This document shows, piece by piece, positions 1 to 9,131 of a stretch of 64,000 bases of DNA. How positions within the stretch are numbered: the stretch's first letter is position 1; every line of letters starts with the position of its first letter. The translations under genes and the position numbers were made by a program. The notes beneath the pieces are model-generated. The model did no database searches. It was not told where the DNA came from and worked only from the letters and a program-made list of their open reading frames with translations. Source of the stretch: Bryobacteraceae bacterium (GTDB taxonomy: Bacteria > Acidobacteriota > Terriglobia > Bryobacterales > Bryobacteraceae); the NCBI GenBank assembly GCA_019187195.1, contig JABAQT010000002.1, positions 147,320 to 211,319 on the forward strand. Reading direction: 5' to 3'.

Positions 1-1
1 T

Positions 2-346
2 CTTCTTATCCTCTTGCTCGTGCCGCCCGCGGACGGTGAAACCTTGGAAGACGCCGTTCGCACATTCGCCAGGCTCATCTCCCCATGCTGGCTCCCGGAG
101 CGCCCTCCTGGCTTTCCCTATCGGCATACCCTTGCCACCCCCCGTGGTCGCCAAGCCGGACTTTGCGATAGAATTCACGAGCGCCACCGAAATACTCCGG
201 AAGCGGAAGGATACCCATTTCCCAACGCCGTTGCACAAGTGGAGGAGCAGGCGCGGCCGCCGCATCCGTTCCCGGTTGCCGATGGCCGCGCCCACCTTTT
301 GCCTGCCCTGGAACTTGTCCCACACCCGCCGCGTCCTTATCATTAA
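2..346 (+). pseudogene. Possible decayed secreted-protein gene, 5' part
   Basis: The frame starting at position 2 opens with a leucine-rich stretch (LLILLLVPPADG) followed by ETLEDAVRTFARLIS. This resembles the end of a signal peptide plus the start of an exported acidobacterial protein. After about position 85 sensible-looking peptide pieces switch between frames, for example AVAQVEEQA and DGRAHLLPALELVP in one frame and PPPVVAKPDFAIEF in another. I infer a gene broken by several indels, cut by the window edge. No homologue can be named. It could also be noncoding sequence with chance open frames; confidence is low. Confidence 0.25.
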
Positions 347-424
347 CCGCGCTATGTGGTTAACGTTTCCCTCTCATGCAGTCGATGGGAAGAGTGGAAG
401 GCTTGAAAGAGACCAGGTGATCGA

Positions 425-1036
425 ATGGATATCATCGGCGCCCGCAAGTTCGTGGAAATCCCAGGCGGGAAGCAGCATGAGCTTCCTCCCCTCCTCATCC
501 ACCGTTCTCTCCATTTCCCCAGACTCGACAAACTGATGAACATGGCCGCCGGCATCGTCGAAAGCGAGGACATGCTGGCGCCTTCCCCCTTCCCCGAAGA
601 GTTGTCCGTCCTCGACCAGCGCAAAATGGAACTCGCCATCCACCTCGTCGAAAACTACCAGGGCCTCGTTCTGCACTGGCGTTGGGGCGAAGACATCCTC
701 GAATGGATCCGCCAGTGCGAGATCACCTTCGAGTCCCGCCAGGATCTGCGCCATCTGCTTCATGGCGACGTGTGGCCTCACGCCGGCCGCAGCAGCTTTG
801 TTCAACTGCTCGAGGACAAAGACGTCCCCACCGATGGCATCGACATGGAAAAAGCGGTCGGGCTCCGCCTCACTTTTCGCCACCCCCCGCCCCTGTCCTG
901 CTTCTCCAACCAGTTCCTGTTCTATTTGAAGGACTCGGTCGGCAATTCCGCCTACCAGGCCTGGGCCAGCAAGAACCCCGCGCCCGTCAGTTCTCTCCCT
1001 CCCGAACGCTTTACCCTGCAAGTGCTCGAAATGTGA
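425..1036 (+). CDS. Hypothetical protein, 203 aa
   Basis: The frame has the strong C-ending codon bias of the surrounding genes, and a convergent gene ends 15 bp beyond its stop. The product is soluble and mixed in composition, with no signal peptide or membrane segment. It has Trp-rich pieces (VLHWRWGEDILEWIRQ) and a C-terminal region with FLFYLKDSVGNSAYQAW. I do not recognise the family. Its first 35 residues are less convincing than the rest, so the true start may lie downstream, near the Met codons around LDKLMNMAAG. It may be the tail of a longer gene whose upstream part has decayed, since the sequence before it also looks broken. Confidence 0.55.
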   Translation: MDIIGARKFVEIPGGKQHELPPLLIHRSLHFPRLDKLMNMAAGIVESEDMLAPSPFPEELSVLDQRKMELAIHLVENYQGLVLHWRWGEDILEWIRQCEITFESRQDLRHLLHGDVWPHAGRSSFVQLLEDKDVPTDGIDMEKAVGLRLTFRHPPPLSCFSNQFLFYLKDSVGNSAYQAWASKNPAPVSSLPPERFTLQVLEM

Positions 1037-1050
1037 TCGCGGAAATCGCG

Positions 1051-1914
1051 TTATCTCTTCGGATAACGCAGCAGACGTGCCCGGGGCGTCGGGAACGTCT
1101 TCGACATGTGGTCGTGCCACGTGAGATGCTCTTCATCCACCAGTCCCCACACCAGCCCCAATCCCCCGGCCGCCAGGCTGATGAAGGATCCCAGAAGCCG
1201 CTGCATGCGCTGTCCGCGGTGCGGAACGACCCCATCAAAAGAGATCAGGCGCAACCCCGACCACCGCATCCCCACGCTGTCCGTCCCCGCCAGACACCAC
1301 AGCAACCGGTACAGCACCAGCGTCGCAAAAGCCATGAATCCATAGAGCGGTAGCGTCGTCTTGTTCAGTATCACCTTCGCCCCCGCCAGATGGAAAATGA
1401 TGAGGAAAATCCCCAGGCTGATCAGCATCATGCTTCCATCGAGCATCGCCGCCATTATCCGGTGAGCCGGCAACGCCACCGGAGCGTCGCAATAAATCGA
1501 TGAGTCGGCTGGTGCATGGTCCGGCTGGGCAACCGGAAACGCCAGACGCTGCTGCCCTTGATCGCGCGCCGTAACCGTCCGTGTTCCCCCCGGCAAAGTT
1601 ACCCGCCCGCCTGCCTCCTTCCGGGTTGCTTCCCGGCGCCCCGGGCCACCCGGCAGTTCCACCACCCGCAGCCGTTCCCGCGAAGGCCCCGAAGAGGGAG
1701 GAAACAGAGACTCCTGCCGCGGTGCGGCCGCTGGTTCCACCTCGCTGCGAACAGCCTGGCTGCGCTCAGGCTGCAGGACCGGCGCAACCGATAATCTGCT
1801 CACCGGAGCCGCTGCCCCCGCAAGCCGCGGCGAAGCCACTGACAGTCTCCGCCCGCATCTCACGCAACGGTGATCATGCGCCGTGTTTCCTGCCCCGCAA
1901 TAGCGGCAATTCAT
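1051..1914 (-). CDS. Zinc-ribbon plus RDD-family membrane protein
   Basis: I start the 287-residue protein at the Met before NCRYCGAG, because a CxxC-x(n)-CxxC zinc ribbon (CRYCG, CVRCGRR) begins there and the upstream in-frame residues look like noise. A Pro/Ala/Arg-rich linker of about 120 residues follows. The last 130 residues form an RDD domain: Arg and Asp in AHRIMAAMLDGSMML, three hydrophobic helices, and a late Asp in TWHDHMSKT. RDD proteins are small inner-membrane proteins of mostly unknown role; transport has been shown for a few. The gene converges with the hypothetical gene on its 3' side and diverges from lptD. The family call is good; the substrate is unknown. Confidence 0.8.
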   Translation of the reverse strand: MNCRYCGAGNTAHDHRCVRCGRRLSVASPRLAGAAAPVSRLSVAPVLQPERSQAVRSEVEPAAAPRQESLFPPSSGPSRERLRVVELPGGPGRREATRKEAGGRVTLPGGTRTVTARDQGQQRLAFPVAQPDHAPADSSIYCDAPVALPAHRIMAAMLDGSMMLISLGIFLIIFHLAGAKVILNKTTLPLYGFMAFATLVLYRLLWCLAGTDSVGMRWSGLRLISFDGVVPHRGQRMQRLLGSFISLAAGGLGLVWGLVDEEHLTWHDHMSKTFPTPRARLLRYPKR

Positions 1915-1977
1915 AGTGCGTCCCGTCGCGAAAAGGCGGGCTTGCTTTGCGCGCAATCACCATGCTAGGGTTGCGGG

Positions 1978-4371
1978 TTGAAGCGCGCTCGCCGACCTCT
2001 CCAGTACCCCTCATACCTAAGTAACATAGTTCGCTCAATTTGTCACTTCATTTTTTTCTGTAACTTGTTGTTTTATTTCTGTACTAACTTCGCCCGGGCC
2101 CAAGCACCCGGTCCGCCAGCCCCTCCCTTCCATCGGCCCATCCCCCGCCCGCCGGCCTCCACCTCTCAAAATCCCGCCCCCGGAGCCGTGCGCGCCGGAG
2201 CCCCCGAACCCGATGAGATCCTCGTCTCCGCCGTCACGCAGGAGCGTGAAGGTTCGGTCTACAAACTCCGCGGCAAAGTCCGCCTCGAAACCCGCGAAGC
2301 GCTCCTCGAAGCCGACGAGGTCGACTACGATGAAGACACCGGTGATTCGGAAGCCCGCGGCAACGTCCACTTCAAACACTTCGCCGGAAGCGAAGAACTA
2401 TGGTGCGCCCGCGCCGTCTACAACTTGAACGAGGAGACCGGAAAATTCTATAACGTACGCGGTACGTCACCGGCTAAGATCGACCCTCGCCCAGGCATTC
2501 TCCAAACCACAAACCCCTTTACGTTTCAAGGAAATTGGGCGGAACGTCTCAAGGATCGCTACATCCTGCACGACGGCTTTATCACCAACTGCAAACTCCC
2601 CAACCCCATCTGGACCCTGCGCGCCCCGAAGTTCGACATCATCCCCAACGACCGCGCCCTCGCCTACAAAGCCTGGTTCAAGGTCCGCTGGCTGCCCCTC
2701 TTCTACACCCCGATGTTCTACAAGAGCCTCCGGAAACGCCCGCGCCGCAGCGGCCTGCTCACCCCCAACATCGGAAACTCCTCGCGCCGTGGAAAAATGA
2801 TCGGAGCCGGCTACTACTGGGCCATCAACCGCAGCTACGACCTCTCCTACCGCTCTCAGTTGTTCACCCAACGCGGATTCGCCCACACCATCGATTTCCG
2901 CGGCAAGCCCACCCAGCGCTCCGACTTCAACTTCTACTTGTATGGCGTGAACGACCGCGGCTATGATCCCGGAAACGGGGAGTTGATCAAGCAGGGCGGC
3001 TTCCTCATCACCATGGACGGCCGCGCCGACCTGGGACGCGGCTTCTATGCGCGAGGCGTGGTAAATTACCTGTCCTCATTCACTTTCCGGCAAGCCTTCA
3101 CCGAAAGCTTCAATGAGGCTATCTTCTCCGAAGTCCAGTCCGTGGGCTTCATCACCAAACACTGGTCCACCTTTGGACTCAATTTCGTCTCCTCCCGCAA
3201 GGAGAACTTCCAGAGTCCTGCCGAAGGCGACAAGATCACCATCCGCAGGCTCCCTCAGGTCGAGTTCAACTCGCGCGACCGCCTCATCAACACCAAACTC
3301 CTCCCCGTCTGGGTGTCCTTCGATTCCACCGCCGGTCTCCTGCGCCGCACCCAGCCTCAGTTCCAGTCCCGCGCTTTTGTGCAGCGCATGGACGTCGAAC
3401 CGCGCATCATGACCGCCATCCGTTGGAAGGACTTCAGCATCCTTCCCTCCTATTCCATCCGCGAAACCTACACCGGATCGTCCTTCGATCCCTCCACGCA
3501 AACCGTCTCCGGCCGGAACATTACACGCAGCGCGCGCGAACTCGGCATCGACATCGTGCCCCCATCCTTCGCCAGAACCTTCGACGCGCCCAAGTGGCTG
3601 GGAAAGAAGATGAAGCACGTCATCGAACCCCGGGCCAGCTTCCACTACGTCAGCGGCATCGACAACTTCAAGGACCTCATCCATTTCGATGAAACCGAAC
3701 TGATGACCAACACCACCGAAGCCGAGGTGTCCGTCGCCAACCGCTTCTTCGTCAAAAAGGAAAGCGGCGAAGTCATCGAGGCCTTCAGTTGGCAGGTCTG
3801 GCACAAGCGCTACTTCGATCCCACCTTTGGAGGAGCCCTCAACTCCGATCAGCGCAACGTCATTCTTTCCTCCGCCGAACTCTCCGGCTACGCCTATTTC
3901 AACGGCCCGCGCAACTATTCCCCCATCGTTTCCGCCATGCGCGTCTCCCCCATGGGGAACGCCGGCATCGAGTGGCGTACCGACTACGACCCTCTTTTCA
4001 AGCGCTTCACCAACTCCTCCATCACCGCCGATGCCCGCTTCTCCCGCTATTTCCTCTCCATCGGCCACGCACTGGTCAAGAACGACGACAAGCTTTCCCC
4101 TCCTTTCAACCAGTTCCGCGGACTGTTCGGAATCGGAAACGAAAGCCGCCGCGGCTGGAACGCCGCCTTCAGCGCCTACTACGACTTCAGCCGCGGCGTG
4201 ATGAACTTCGCCACCACCCAGGTCACTTACAACTCCGATTGCTGCGGCCTGTCCTTCCAGTTCCGCCGTTTCAACTTCGGAGCCCGCAACGAGAACCAGT
4301 TCCGCGTCGCCTTCGCCATCGCCAACATCGGCACCTTCGGCACCCTCAAACGGCAGGAACGTATCTTCTAA
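1978..4371 (+). CDS. lptD: LPS-assembly protein LptD (OstA)
   Basis: The 797-residue product fits the outer-membrane beta-barrel that inserts lipopolysaccharide into the outer leaflet at the end of the Lpt bridge. The N-terminus has a hydrophobic leader (HFIFFCNLLFYFCTNFARAQA). An OstA/LptA-like beta-jellyroll follows at about residues 80-160 (SVYKLRGKVRLETREALLEADEV is typical of the fold). The remaining 600 residues are barrel-like, with alternating polar and aromatic strands and an NxGN(S) segment near LLTPNIGNSSRRG. The start taken is TTG at 1978, the most upstream one that keeps the leader. Length matches the family. Its presence supports a Gram-negative envelope. It is transcribed alone and diverges from the RDD gene. 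Confidence 0.88.
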   Translation: MKRARRPLQYPSYLSNIVRSICHFIFFCNLLFYFCTNFARAQAPGPPAPPFHRPIPRPPASTSQNPAPGAVRAGAPEPDEILVSAVTQEREGSVYKLRGKVRLETREALLEADEVDYDEDTGDSEARGNVHFKHFAGSEELWCARAVYNLNEETGKFYNVRGTSPAKIDPRPGILQTTNPFTFQGNWAERLKDRYILHDGFITNCKLPNPIWTLRAPKFDIIPNDRALAYKAWFKVRWLPLFYTPMFYKSLRKRPRRSGLLTPNIGNSSRRGKMIGAGYYWAINRSYDLSYRSQLFTQRGFAHTIDFRGKPTQRSDFNFYLYGVNDRGYDPGNGELIKQGGFLITMDGRADLGRGFYARGVVNYLSSFTFRQAFTESFNEAIFSEVQSVGFITKHWSTFGLNFVSSRKENFQSPAEGDKITIRRLPQVEFNSRDRLINTKLLPVWVSFDSTAGLLRRTQPQFQSRAFVQRMDVEPRIMTAIRWKDFSILPSYSIRETYTGSSFDPSTQTVSGRNITRSARELGIDIVPPSFARTFDAPKWLGKKMKHVIEPRASFHYVSGIDNFKDLIHFDETELMTNTTEAEVSVANRFFVKKESGEVIEAFSWQVWHKRYFDPTFGGALNSDQRNVILSSAELSGYAYFNGPRNYSPIVSAMRVSPMGNAGIEWRTDYDPLFKRFTNSSITADARFSRYFLSIGHALVKNDDKLSPPFNQFRGLFGIGNESRRGWNAAFSAYYDFSRGVMNFATTQVTYNSDCCGLSFQFRRFNFGARNENQFRVAFAIANIGTFGTLKRQERIF

Positions 4372-4404
4372 AGCCCACAAGCGCTGTGCCCCTCGCAAAA
4401 AAGC

Positions 4405-5478
4405 CTACGCCCGCCGCAAACCCAACCCCGGCCCCTCCGGCAAAATCAGCTTCCCCTCCTTCACCGTAACCCCCCGGTAGGGATCATTGGCGATCAGCAG
4501 GTTCCCATCAAGGTCCGCCATATCCACCAGCGGCGAAAGATGGGCCGCCGCCGTCACCGTCACCGAACTCGAAATCATGCACCCCAGCATCACCTTCATC
4601 CCCACTGCCCGCGCCACCTGAATCATCCGGTAGGCCTCGAGCATCCCGCCGCACTTGTCCAGCTTGATATTCACTCCGTCGTATGCCTGCGCCAGTTTCG
4701 GAATATCCGATGGATGCTTGCACGCCTCATCCGCGAACACCGGAATGTTCACCTTGCCCCGCAGCCACCTCATCTCTTCAAACATCTCCGCCGGCATCGG
4801 CTGCTCGATCATCTCCACCCCGTGAGCCTCCAGCCACTTGATCTTCCCTAACGCCTCCTCCTTCGATTTCCATCCCTCGTTGGCATCGACGCGCAGCGGT
4901 TTCTTCGTCACACTGCGCACCGCCTCGATGGTGGCTTCATCCGTATCGAGACCCACCTTCACCTTCAGCACCGGATAGGGAGCCGCCTCGCGCGTCTTCT
5001 GCCGGGTGATCTCCGGCGTATCGATTCCGATCGAAAACGTCGTCACCGGCGTGTCCCGCGCGTCGAGTCCGAAATAGCGGTACAGCGGAATCCCTATCTT
5101 CTGCCCCACCCAATCCATCACCGCGATGTCGATCGCCGCCTTGCCCGCCCACTCCCCATCGATCCGCCGGAAAACCTCCCCGAGCGTCTTCGAAAAAGCC
5201 CGCGGATCGGCCGCCTTCAGAAATCCCCGAACCGATTCCACCGCCTTGCGCGCCGATTCCGCCGATTCGTGATAACGGACAATCGGAGCGCCCTCCCCCC
5301 GCCCCGTCATGCCGTCGCGCGTCAATCGCACGTGCAGCGTATCCCGGTAATCGCTCGACGACATGACCGTGGTCCACGTATGCCGTAACTTCAGCCGCAC
5401 TATCTCCGTCTCGAAACCGTCCTTCCCCGCCGCCAGCATCGCGGCCGGAACCGTGCCCAGGAACTCTCTGCGCTTCAT
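4405..5478 (-). CDS. L-Ala-D/L-Glu (dipeptide) epimerase, enolase superfamily
   Basis: The enzyme epimerises L-Ala-D-Glu, released from murein peptides, to L-Ala-L-Glu so that it can be degraded. In the 357-residue product the catalytic lysine motif LKVKVG holds K172 and K174. Metal ligands follow as D198 (DANEGW), E225 (EQP) and D250 (ADEA), with the second acid-base lysine in NIKLDKCGG (K272). The late DLDG (D322, D324) is the DxD signature of dipeptide epimerases. The start is the Met of MKRREFLG, which overlaps the upstream peptidase stop by ATGA, so the two are translationally coupled. The short twin-arginine-like leader suggests possible export, which would be unusual for the family. 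Confidence 0.85.
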   Translation of the reverse strand: MKRREFLGTVPAAMLAAGKDGFETEIVRLKLRHTWTTVMSSSDYRDTLHVRLTRDGMTGRGEGAPIVRYHESAESARKAVESVRGFLKAADPRAFSKTLGEVFRRIDGEWAGKAAIDIAVMDWVGQKIGIPLYRYFGLDARDTPVTTFSIGIDTPEITRQKTREAAPYPVLKVKVGLDTDEATIEAVRSVTKKPLRVDANEGWKSKEEALGKIKWLEAHGVEMIEQPMPAEMFEEMRWLRGKVNIPVFADEACKHPSDIPKLAQAYDGVNIKLDKCGGMLEAYRMIQVARAVGMKVMLGCMISSSVTVTAAAHLSPLVDMADLDGNLLIANDPYRGVTVKEGKLILPEGPGLGLRRA

Positions 5479-6308
5479 TTCAATCTCCCGCACGCCACCA
5501 GCAGATCCCTCCAATGCGGCTCATCGAGCCTGCTGATCTGAATCACGGGTTCGCCGTGGGCCGTGGCGTGAATGAATTCTCCGTTTCCAATATAGACTCC
5601 GGTGTGGCTGATCTTCGCCCTTTCCGCGCCGAAATACAGCAGGTCTCCGGGGCGCAGTTCGTCCTTCTTCACCGCTGTCAGGCCGCTCCATTCCGCCTGT
5701 GGCCGCGCGTCCCGGGGCAGGAGCCTCCCCATCCTCCTGCACAGCATCTGCGTGTACCCGGAACAGTCATAACCGAAGCTGGACGTTCCGCCCCACGTAT
5801 ACGGCAAACCCAGAAAACGCTTCGCCAGCGCGATCATCTCGGGCACATCGAGCGCCCGCGCATCGAAACTCAGGTCGCCCCGTTGCACCCAGGCCGCCCT
5901 GTCGTCGGGAAGGCGCACCTCCAGCCAGCGCCGGTCTTCCGCTTCCGGTTCCGCCACCACCTCGAGCCGTGTCTCATAGGGAACGGTCAGCACGGGAGCA
6001 TGCCGCGTCACATTCGGCTCGCGGTAAAGATGAGCCGCCAGGCTCCGCACCATCGCCACGCGGCCGCTTTGCGCATACTTGCCCCGGCGAACCCCAACCG
6101 CCGGAACCCACCCGCTATACTCATCCCCCGTCTGGATGCGCACCCATCCCTCCCTCTCCTCGAGAATCGAGACGTTCGAGGCATAGATCGCCTGCGAAAC
6201 GACACTGCCATCCTCGCCCGGAACCGAATACATATTCAGCACGGGACGGATAACCACGGCTTCCGTCATCGCCATCGCCAGCAACCCTACTATCCCGGGA
6301 AGCATCAT
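5475..6308 (-). CDS. SH3-NlpC/P60 peptidase, probable gamma-D-Glu-L-diamino acid endopeptidase
   Basis: The 277-residue protein has a hydrophobic N-terminus, two bacterial SH3-like segments (about residues 20-75 and 80-145) and a C-terminal NlpC/P60 domain. The catalytic residues visible are C182 in YDCSGYTQ, H235 in SHTGVYIG and H247 in FIHATA. This is the architecture of YkfC-type enzymes, which cut between D-Glu and diaminopimelate in peptides with a free N-terminal L-Ala and so supply the substrate of the epimerase. The next gene encodes that epimerase and overlaps by four bases, as in the Bacillus ykfB-ykfC pair. The leader suggests periplasmic action. Confidence 0.85.
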   Translation of the reverse strand: MMLPGIVGLLAMAMTEAVVIRPVLNMYSVPGEDGSVVSQAIYASNVSILEEREGWVRIQTGDEYSGWVPAVGVRRGKYAQSGRVAMVRSLAAHLYREPNVTRHAPVLTVPYETRLEVVAEPEAEDRRWLEVRLPDDRAAWVQRGDLSFDARALDVPEMIALAKRFLGLPYTWGGTSSFGYDCSGYTQMLCRRMGRLLPRDARPQAEWSGLTAVKKDELRPGDLLYFGAERAKISHTGVYIGNGEFIHATAHGEPVIQISRLDEPHWRDLLVACGRLK

Positions 6309-6342
6309 GCCTCCATTGTGGCGCGATTATACTGATGGCGTT

Positions 6343-7593
6343 ATGCGCGTTTCTTCCCTGCTTCTGCTGCTCGCGCTCGCCCGCCTCGACGCGAATGATC
6401 TCCCCCTCCGCGCCGGAGTGGCCCGCGCCGAATTGACTCCCACCTCATCCATGCCCATGTACGGCTACGCCAACCGCCGCTGTGGCCCTTCAAACGGAGT
6501 CCATGACCCGCTCTTCGCCAAAGCTCTCGTCCTGGCGTCGGGCGATACCAGGATGGCCATTGTCACGCTCGACCTGGGCAACATCACCTCTTCCTCCCTT
6601 GCCCGCCAGGTCAGGGACAAACTCGGAATCCCTCTGCTGCTGCTGTCCGCCTCCCACAGCCACTCCACCCCGGCGCCCGGTCCGGACGGTTACCCGCCGG
6701 ACATGGAAGCAAAGATCTTCGATGCCGTCAAACGCGCCTCGGAATCCTTATTCCCCGCGCGCCTATCCATCGGCCGCGGCGATATCCAACTCGGCTACAA
6801 CCGCCTGCTGATGCGCGATGACGGCCGCGCGCGCGCCCTGTTCGACAACCTCGAACGCATCCCCTACGGCCCCGTGGACCCCGAGTTCGTCCTCTTGCGC
6901 GTCGAGGATCAAAACGGCGCTCCCAAAGCTCTGCTTGTCCACTACGCCGTTCACGCCGTCGTCCTCGGACCCACCAACTGCAAGTTCTCGGCCGATTACC
7001 CCGGTGTCCTCCAGCAAACAGTCGAAGCGGAAATCCCCGGCGCGCAGTGTATGTTCGTCCAGGGCGGAGCCGGCGACATCAATCCCCTTTTCATGGCCCG
7101 CTCGGGAAACGAGGAGCAGGATTTCACCGTCGTCCGCAAGATGGGAGAAACCCTCGCCGGCCGCGTGTTGCAGGCCGCGCGCCAAATGAAGCCCGTCTCC
7201 CCGAACCGCTACCCCATCGAGTGGCGTAGCGAACTGCTTCGCTTCGCTGGCCGCTGGGAAAAGGAGAAAACCCTCGATGTCGGCATCACCACCGTGCTGA
7301 TCAACCGGGAAATCGCCATCGCCGCCACCCCCGGAGAACTGATGCACAAACTCCAGCGCGCCTGGAAGCAGCGCGCCGATGTCCCCTATCCGTTGTTCTA
7401 CGGCTACACCTATTCAGCCGGAGGCGTTTGGCCCGGCTATGTGCCCGACCTCAAAACCGCCGCCTATGGCGGCTATGGAGCCGATACCACCACCCGCATC
7501 GAAATCGGAGCCGGCGAAACCATCATCGAACGCCACCTCATCCATCTCTATGACATGCTCGGCATGTGGCGCCCCGAGCCGGGCAAACCCTGA
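6343..7593 (+). CDS. Secreted neutral/alkaline ceramidase-like hydrolase
   Basis: The start is the Met of MRVSSLLLLLALARLDA, which gives a clean signal peptide; an earlier ATG at 6307 would overlap the divergent peptidase gene. The 416-residue product has the layout of the neutral/alkaline non-lysosomal ceramidase family: an N-terminal segment with AGVARAELTPTSSMPMYGYA and a metal-binding histidine cluster in SASHSHSTPAPG. Later segments are HYAVHAVVLGP and QGGAGDINPLF. At 416 residues it is much shorter than true ceramidases (about 650-750), as in many acidobacterial members. The substrate is therefore unknown; an amidase or esterase acting outside the cytoplasm is the safe reading. Confidence 0.75.
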   Translation: MRVSSLLLLLALARLDANDLPLRAGVARAELTPTSSMPMYGYANRRCGPSNGVHDPLFAKALVLASGDTRMAIVTLDLGNITSSSLARQVRDKLGIPLLLLSASHSHSTPAPGPDGYPPDMEAKIFDAVKRASESLFPARLSIGRGDIQLGYNRLLMRDDGRARALFDNLERIPYGPVDPEFVLLRVEDQNGAPKALLVHYAVHAVVLGPTNCKFSADYPGVLQQTVEAEIPGAQCMFVQGGAGDINPLFMARSGNEEQDFTVVRKMGETLAGRVLQAARQMKPVSPNRYPIEWRSELLRFAGRWEKEKTLDVGITTVLINREIAIAATPGELMHKLQRAWKQRADVPYPLFYGYTYSAGGVWPGYVPDLKTAAYGGYGADTTTRIEIGAGETIIERHLIHLYDMLGMWRPEPGKP

Positions 7594-7639
7594 TCCACCG
7601 CCAGTTCACGAAAGGAAACTCCGCGAACCGGGCTGGAAG

Positions 7640-8152
7640 CTAATAGTGCACCAGTGAATGGATCGGGTAGTTCACCAGCTTCTCCCGCCCCTTCAGAAAA
7701 TCGAGTTCCAGCACGAATCCCAGTCCCGCTACCGTGCCTCCAAGTTTCTCCACCAGCTTCGTCACCGCCTCCGCGGTCCCGCCCGTCGCCAGAACGTCGT
7801 CGATAATCAGCACGTGCTGCCCCGGCTTGATGGCGTCCTTATGGATTTCCAGCCGGTCCGTGCCGTATTCCAGTTGGTACTCCATCGTTTCCACCTGCCA
7901 TGGCAACTTCTTCGGCTTTCGCACCGGCACGAACCCCGTGCCGAGCGCGTACGCCACCGTCGGGGCGAAAAGAAAGCCGCGCGCCTCGATGCCCAGAACA
8001 ACGTCCACGCGCTTCTCCGAGTAATGCTCTTCGAAGATATCAATGACACTCCCAAAACCGTCCTTGTCCTTGAGCAGCGTCGTCACGTCGTAAAACAGGA
8101 TTCCCGGCTTGGGAAAGTCCGGAACTTCTCGGATAAGCTTTTTCAGATTCAT
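7640..8152 (-). CDS. apt: Adenine phosphoribosyltransferase
   Basis: It converts adenine and PRPP to AMP in cytoplasmic purine salvage. The 170-residue length is typical. The N-terminus shows the adenine-binding motif region [21 protein letters not shown], the middle shows [18 protein letters not shown], and the PRPP-binding loop is [17 protein letters not shown] use the ATG before NLKKLIRE; an upstream TTG at 8173 would overlap acyP and adds seven atypical residues. It lies 10 bp after the acylphosphatase stop on the same strand, so the two may be cotranscribed. Confidence 0.92.
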   Translation of the reverse strand: MNLKKLIREVPDFPKPGILFYDVTTLLKDKDGFGSVIDIFEEHYSEKRVDVVLGIEARGFLFAPTVAYALGTGFVPVRKPKKLPWQVETMEYQLEYGTDRLEIHKDAIKPGQHVLIIDDVLATGGTAEAVTKLVEKLGGTVAGLGFVLELDFLKGREKLVNYPIHSLVHY

Positions 8153-8162
8153 GAGCTGTGAA

Positions 8163-8456
8163 CTATCTTTCAATACGGAAGGACTTGTATTCTACCAAAG
8201 CGGCCTCCACGGCTTCGACACCGCGCACGCTCGACCGCATCGGACCTTTCGCCAGCAGCCCTTCCAACTCCGCCATCGCCCGCGGCGAGCCCGTCGCATA
8301 GACTTCCACCCGCCCGTCCTCGAGGTTCCTCGTGTAACCCCGGATCCCCAATTCGGAGGCGTGCCGCTGCACGTAGTACCGGAATCCCACCCCCTGCACC
8401 ACCCCCCGAACAAAATAACGCCTGGCAATCGGTTTCAACGCCGCATGGTAGCACAC
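8163..8456 (-). CDS. acyP: Acylphosphatase
   Basis: This small cytoplasmic enzyme hydrolyses acyl phosphates. The 97-residue protein contains the two diagnostic elements: [14 protein letters not shown] with the catalytic Arg, and [17 protein letters not shown] with the catalytic Asn. The first 11 residues ([11 protein letters not shown]) are longer than usual, so the true start may be slightly downstream. It is followed at close distance by apt, and its 5' end faces the start of the fdnI-like gene 51 bp away. Confidence 0.88.
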   Translation of the reverse strand: MCYHAALKPIARRYFVRGVVQGVGFRYYVQRHASELGIRGYTRNLEDGRVEVYATGSPRAMAELEGLLAKGPMRSSVRGVEAVEAALVEYKSFRIER

Positions 8457-8507
8457 GGCGGATCACCTCTTTCACGGTTGCGATATGATCAAGACCTTGG
8501 GAACAGG

Positions 8508-9131
8508 ATGAAAACCACCGGCAAACCGCGCCTCGAGCGCTTCACCTCGCCCGAACGCCTCATCCATTGGCTGACGGCCATCAGCTTTGTCTACGCGGGC
8601 CTTTCCGGCACGGCCCTCTGGTCGCGCCGCATGTGGTGGACCGCCGCTCTCCTCGGCGGCGGCGAAACCGTGCGCGCCTGGCATCCCATCGGCGGCGTCA
8701 TCTTCGCCCTCCTGCTCGCCCTGATGTTCCGCAATTGGGCCAGGCAGATGAAACTCGACTCCGATGACCGCCAGTGGCTCCTCCTCTCTCACAAGTACGC
8801 CGTCCATCAGGAAGAAGCGCTCCCCGAAAGCGGCCGCTTCAACGCCGGCCAGAAAATGCTCTTCTGGCTGCAATCCTCGAGCGCCGTATTGCTGTTCCTC
8901 AGCGGAGCCGTCCTTTGGTTCCCCGCCCTGATGCCCCGCGGTTTGCGCCTGGCCGCGGTCCTGGTCCACCCATTGGCTGCCGTCGCCTCCCTCGGCGGCA
9001 TCATCATCCACATCTACATGAGCGTCTTCGTCGTTCCCTCCTCCTTGCGCGCCATGCTCCGCGGTTGGGTCCGCCCCGCCTGGGCCGCCTCCCATCACGC
9101 CAAATGGTACCGGGAGATCACACGCTCTTGA
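8508..9131 (+). CDS. Formate dehydrogenase cytochrome b556 subunit-like (FdnI/FdoI)
   Basis: The 207-residue integral membrane protein has four hydrophobic helices with haem-ligand histidines in the expected places: ERLIHWLTAISFVYAG, AWHPIGGVIFALLL, and late VHPLAAVASLGGIIIHIYM. In the Fdn/Fdo complexes this subunit carries two b haems and passes electrons from formate to quinone. The ATG at 8508 has an upstream GGGAACAGG. The fdhE-like gene overlaps its stop by TTGA. No catalytic alpha or Fe-S beta subunit gene lies nearby, so the partner dehydrogenase must be encoded elsewhere or is different. Confidence 0.82.
   Translation: MKTTGKPRLERFTSPERLIHWLTAISFVYAGLSGTALWSRRMWWTAALLGGGETVRAWHPIGGVIFALLLALMFRNWARQMKLDSDDRQWLLLSHKYAVHQEEALPESGRFNAGQKMLFWLQSSSAVLLFLSGAVLWFPALMPRGLRLAAVLVHPLAAVASLGGIIIHIYMSVFVVPSSLRAMLRGWVRPAWAASHHAKWYREITRS

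Noticed and set aside
3076..4398. A 440-residue minus-strand open frame opposite lptD
   Set aside because: Glu/Gly/Val/Asp-rich composition without motifs; antisense shadow of the LptD barrel.
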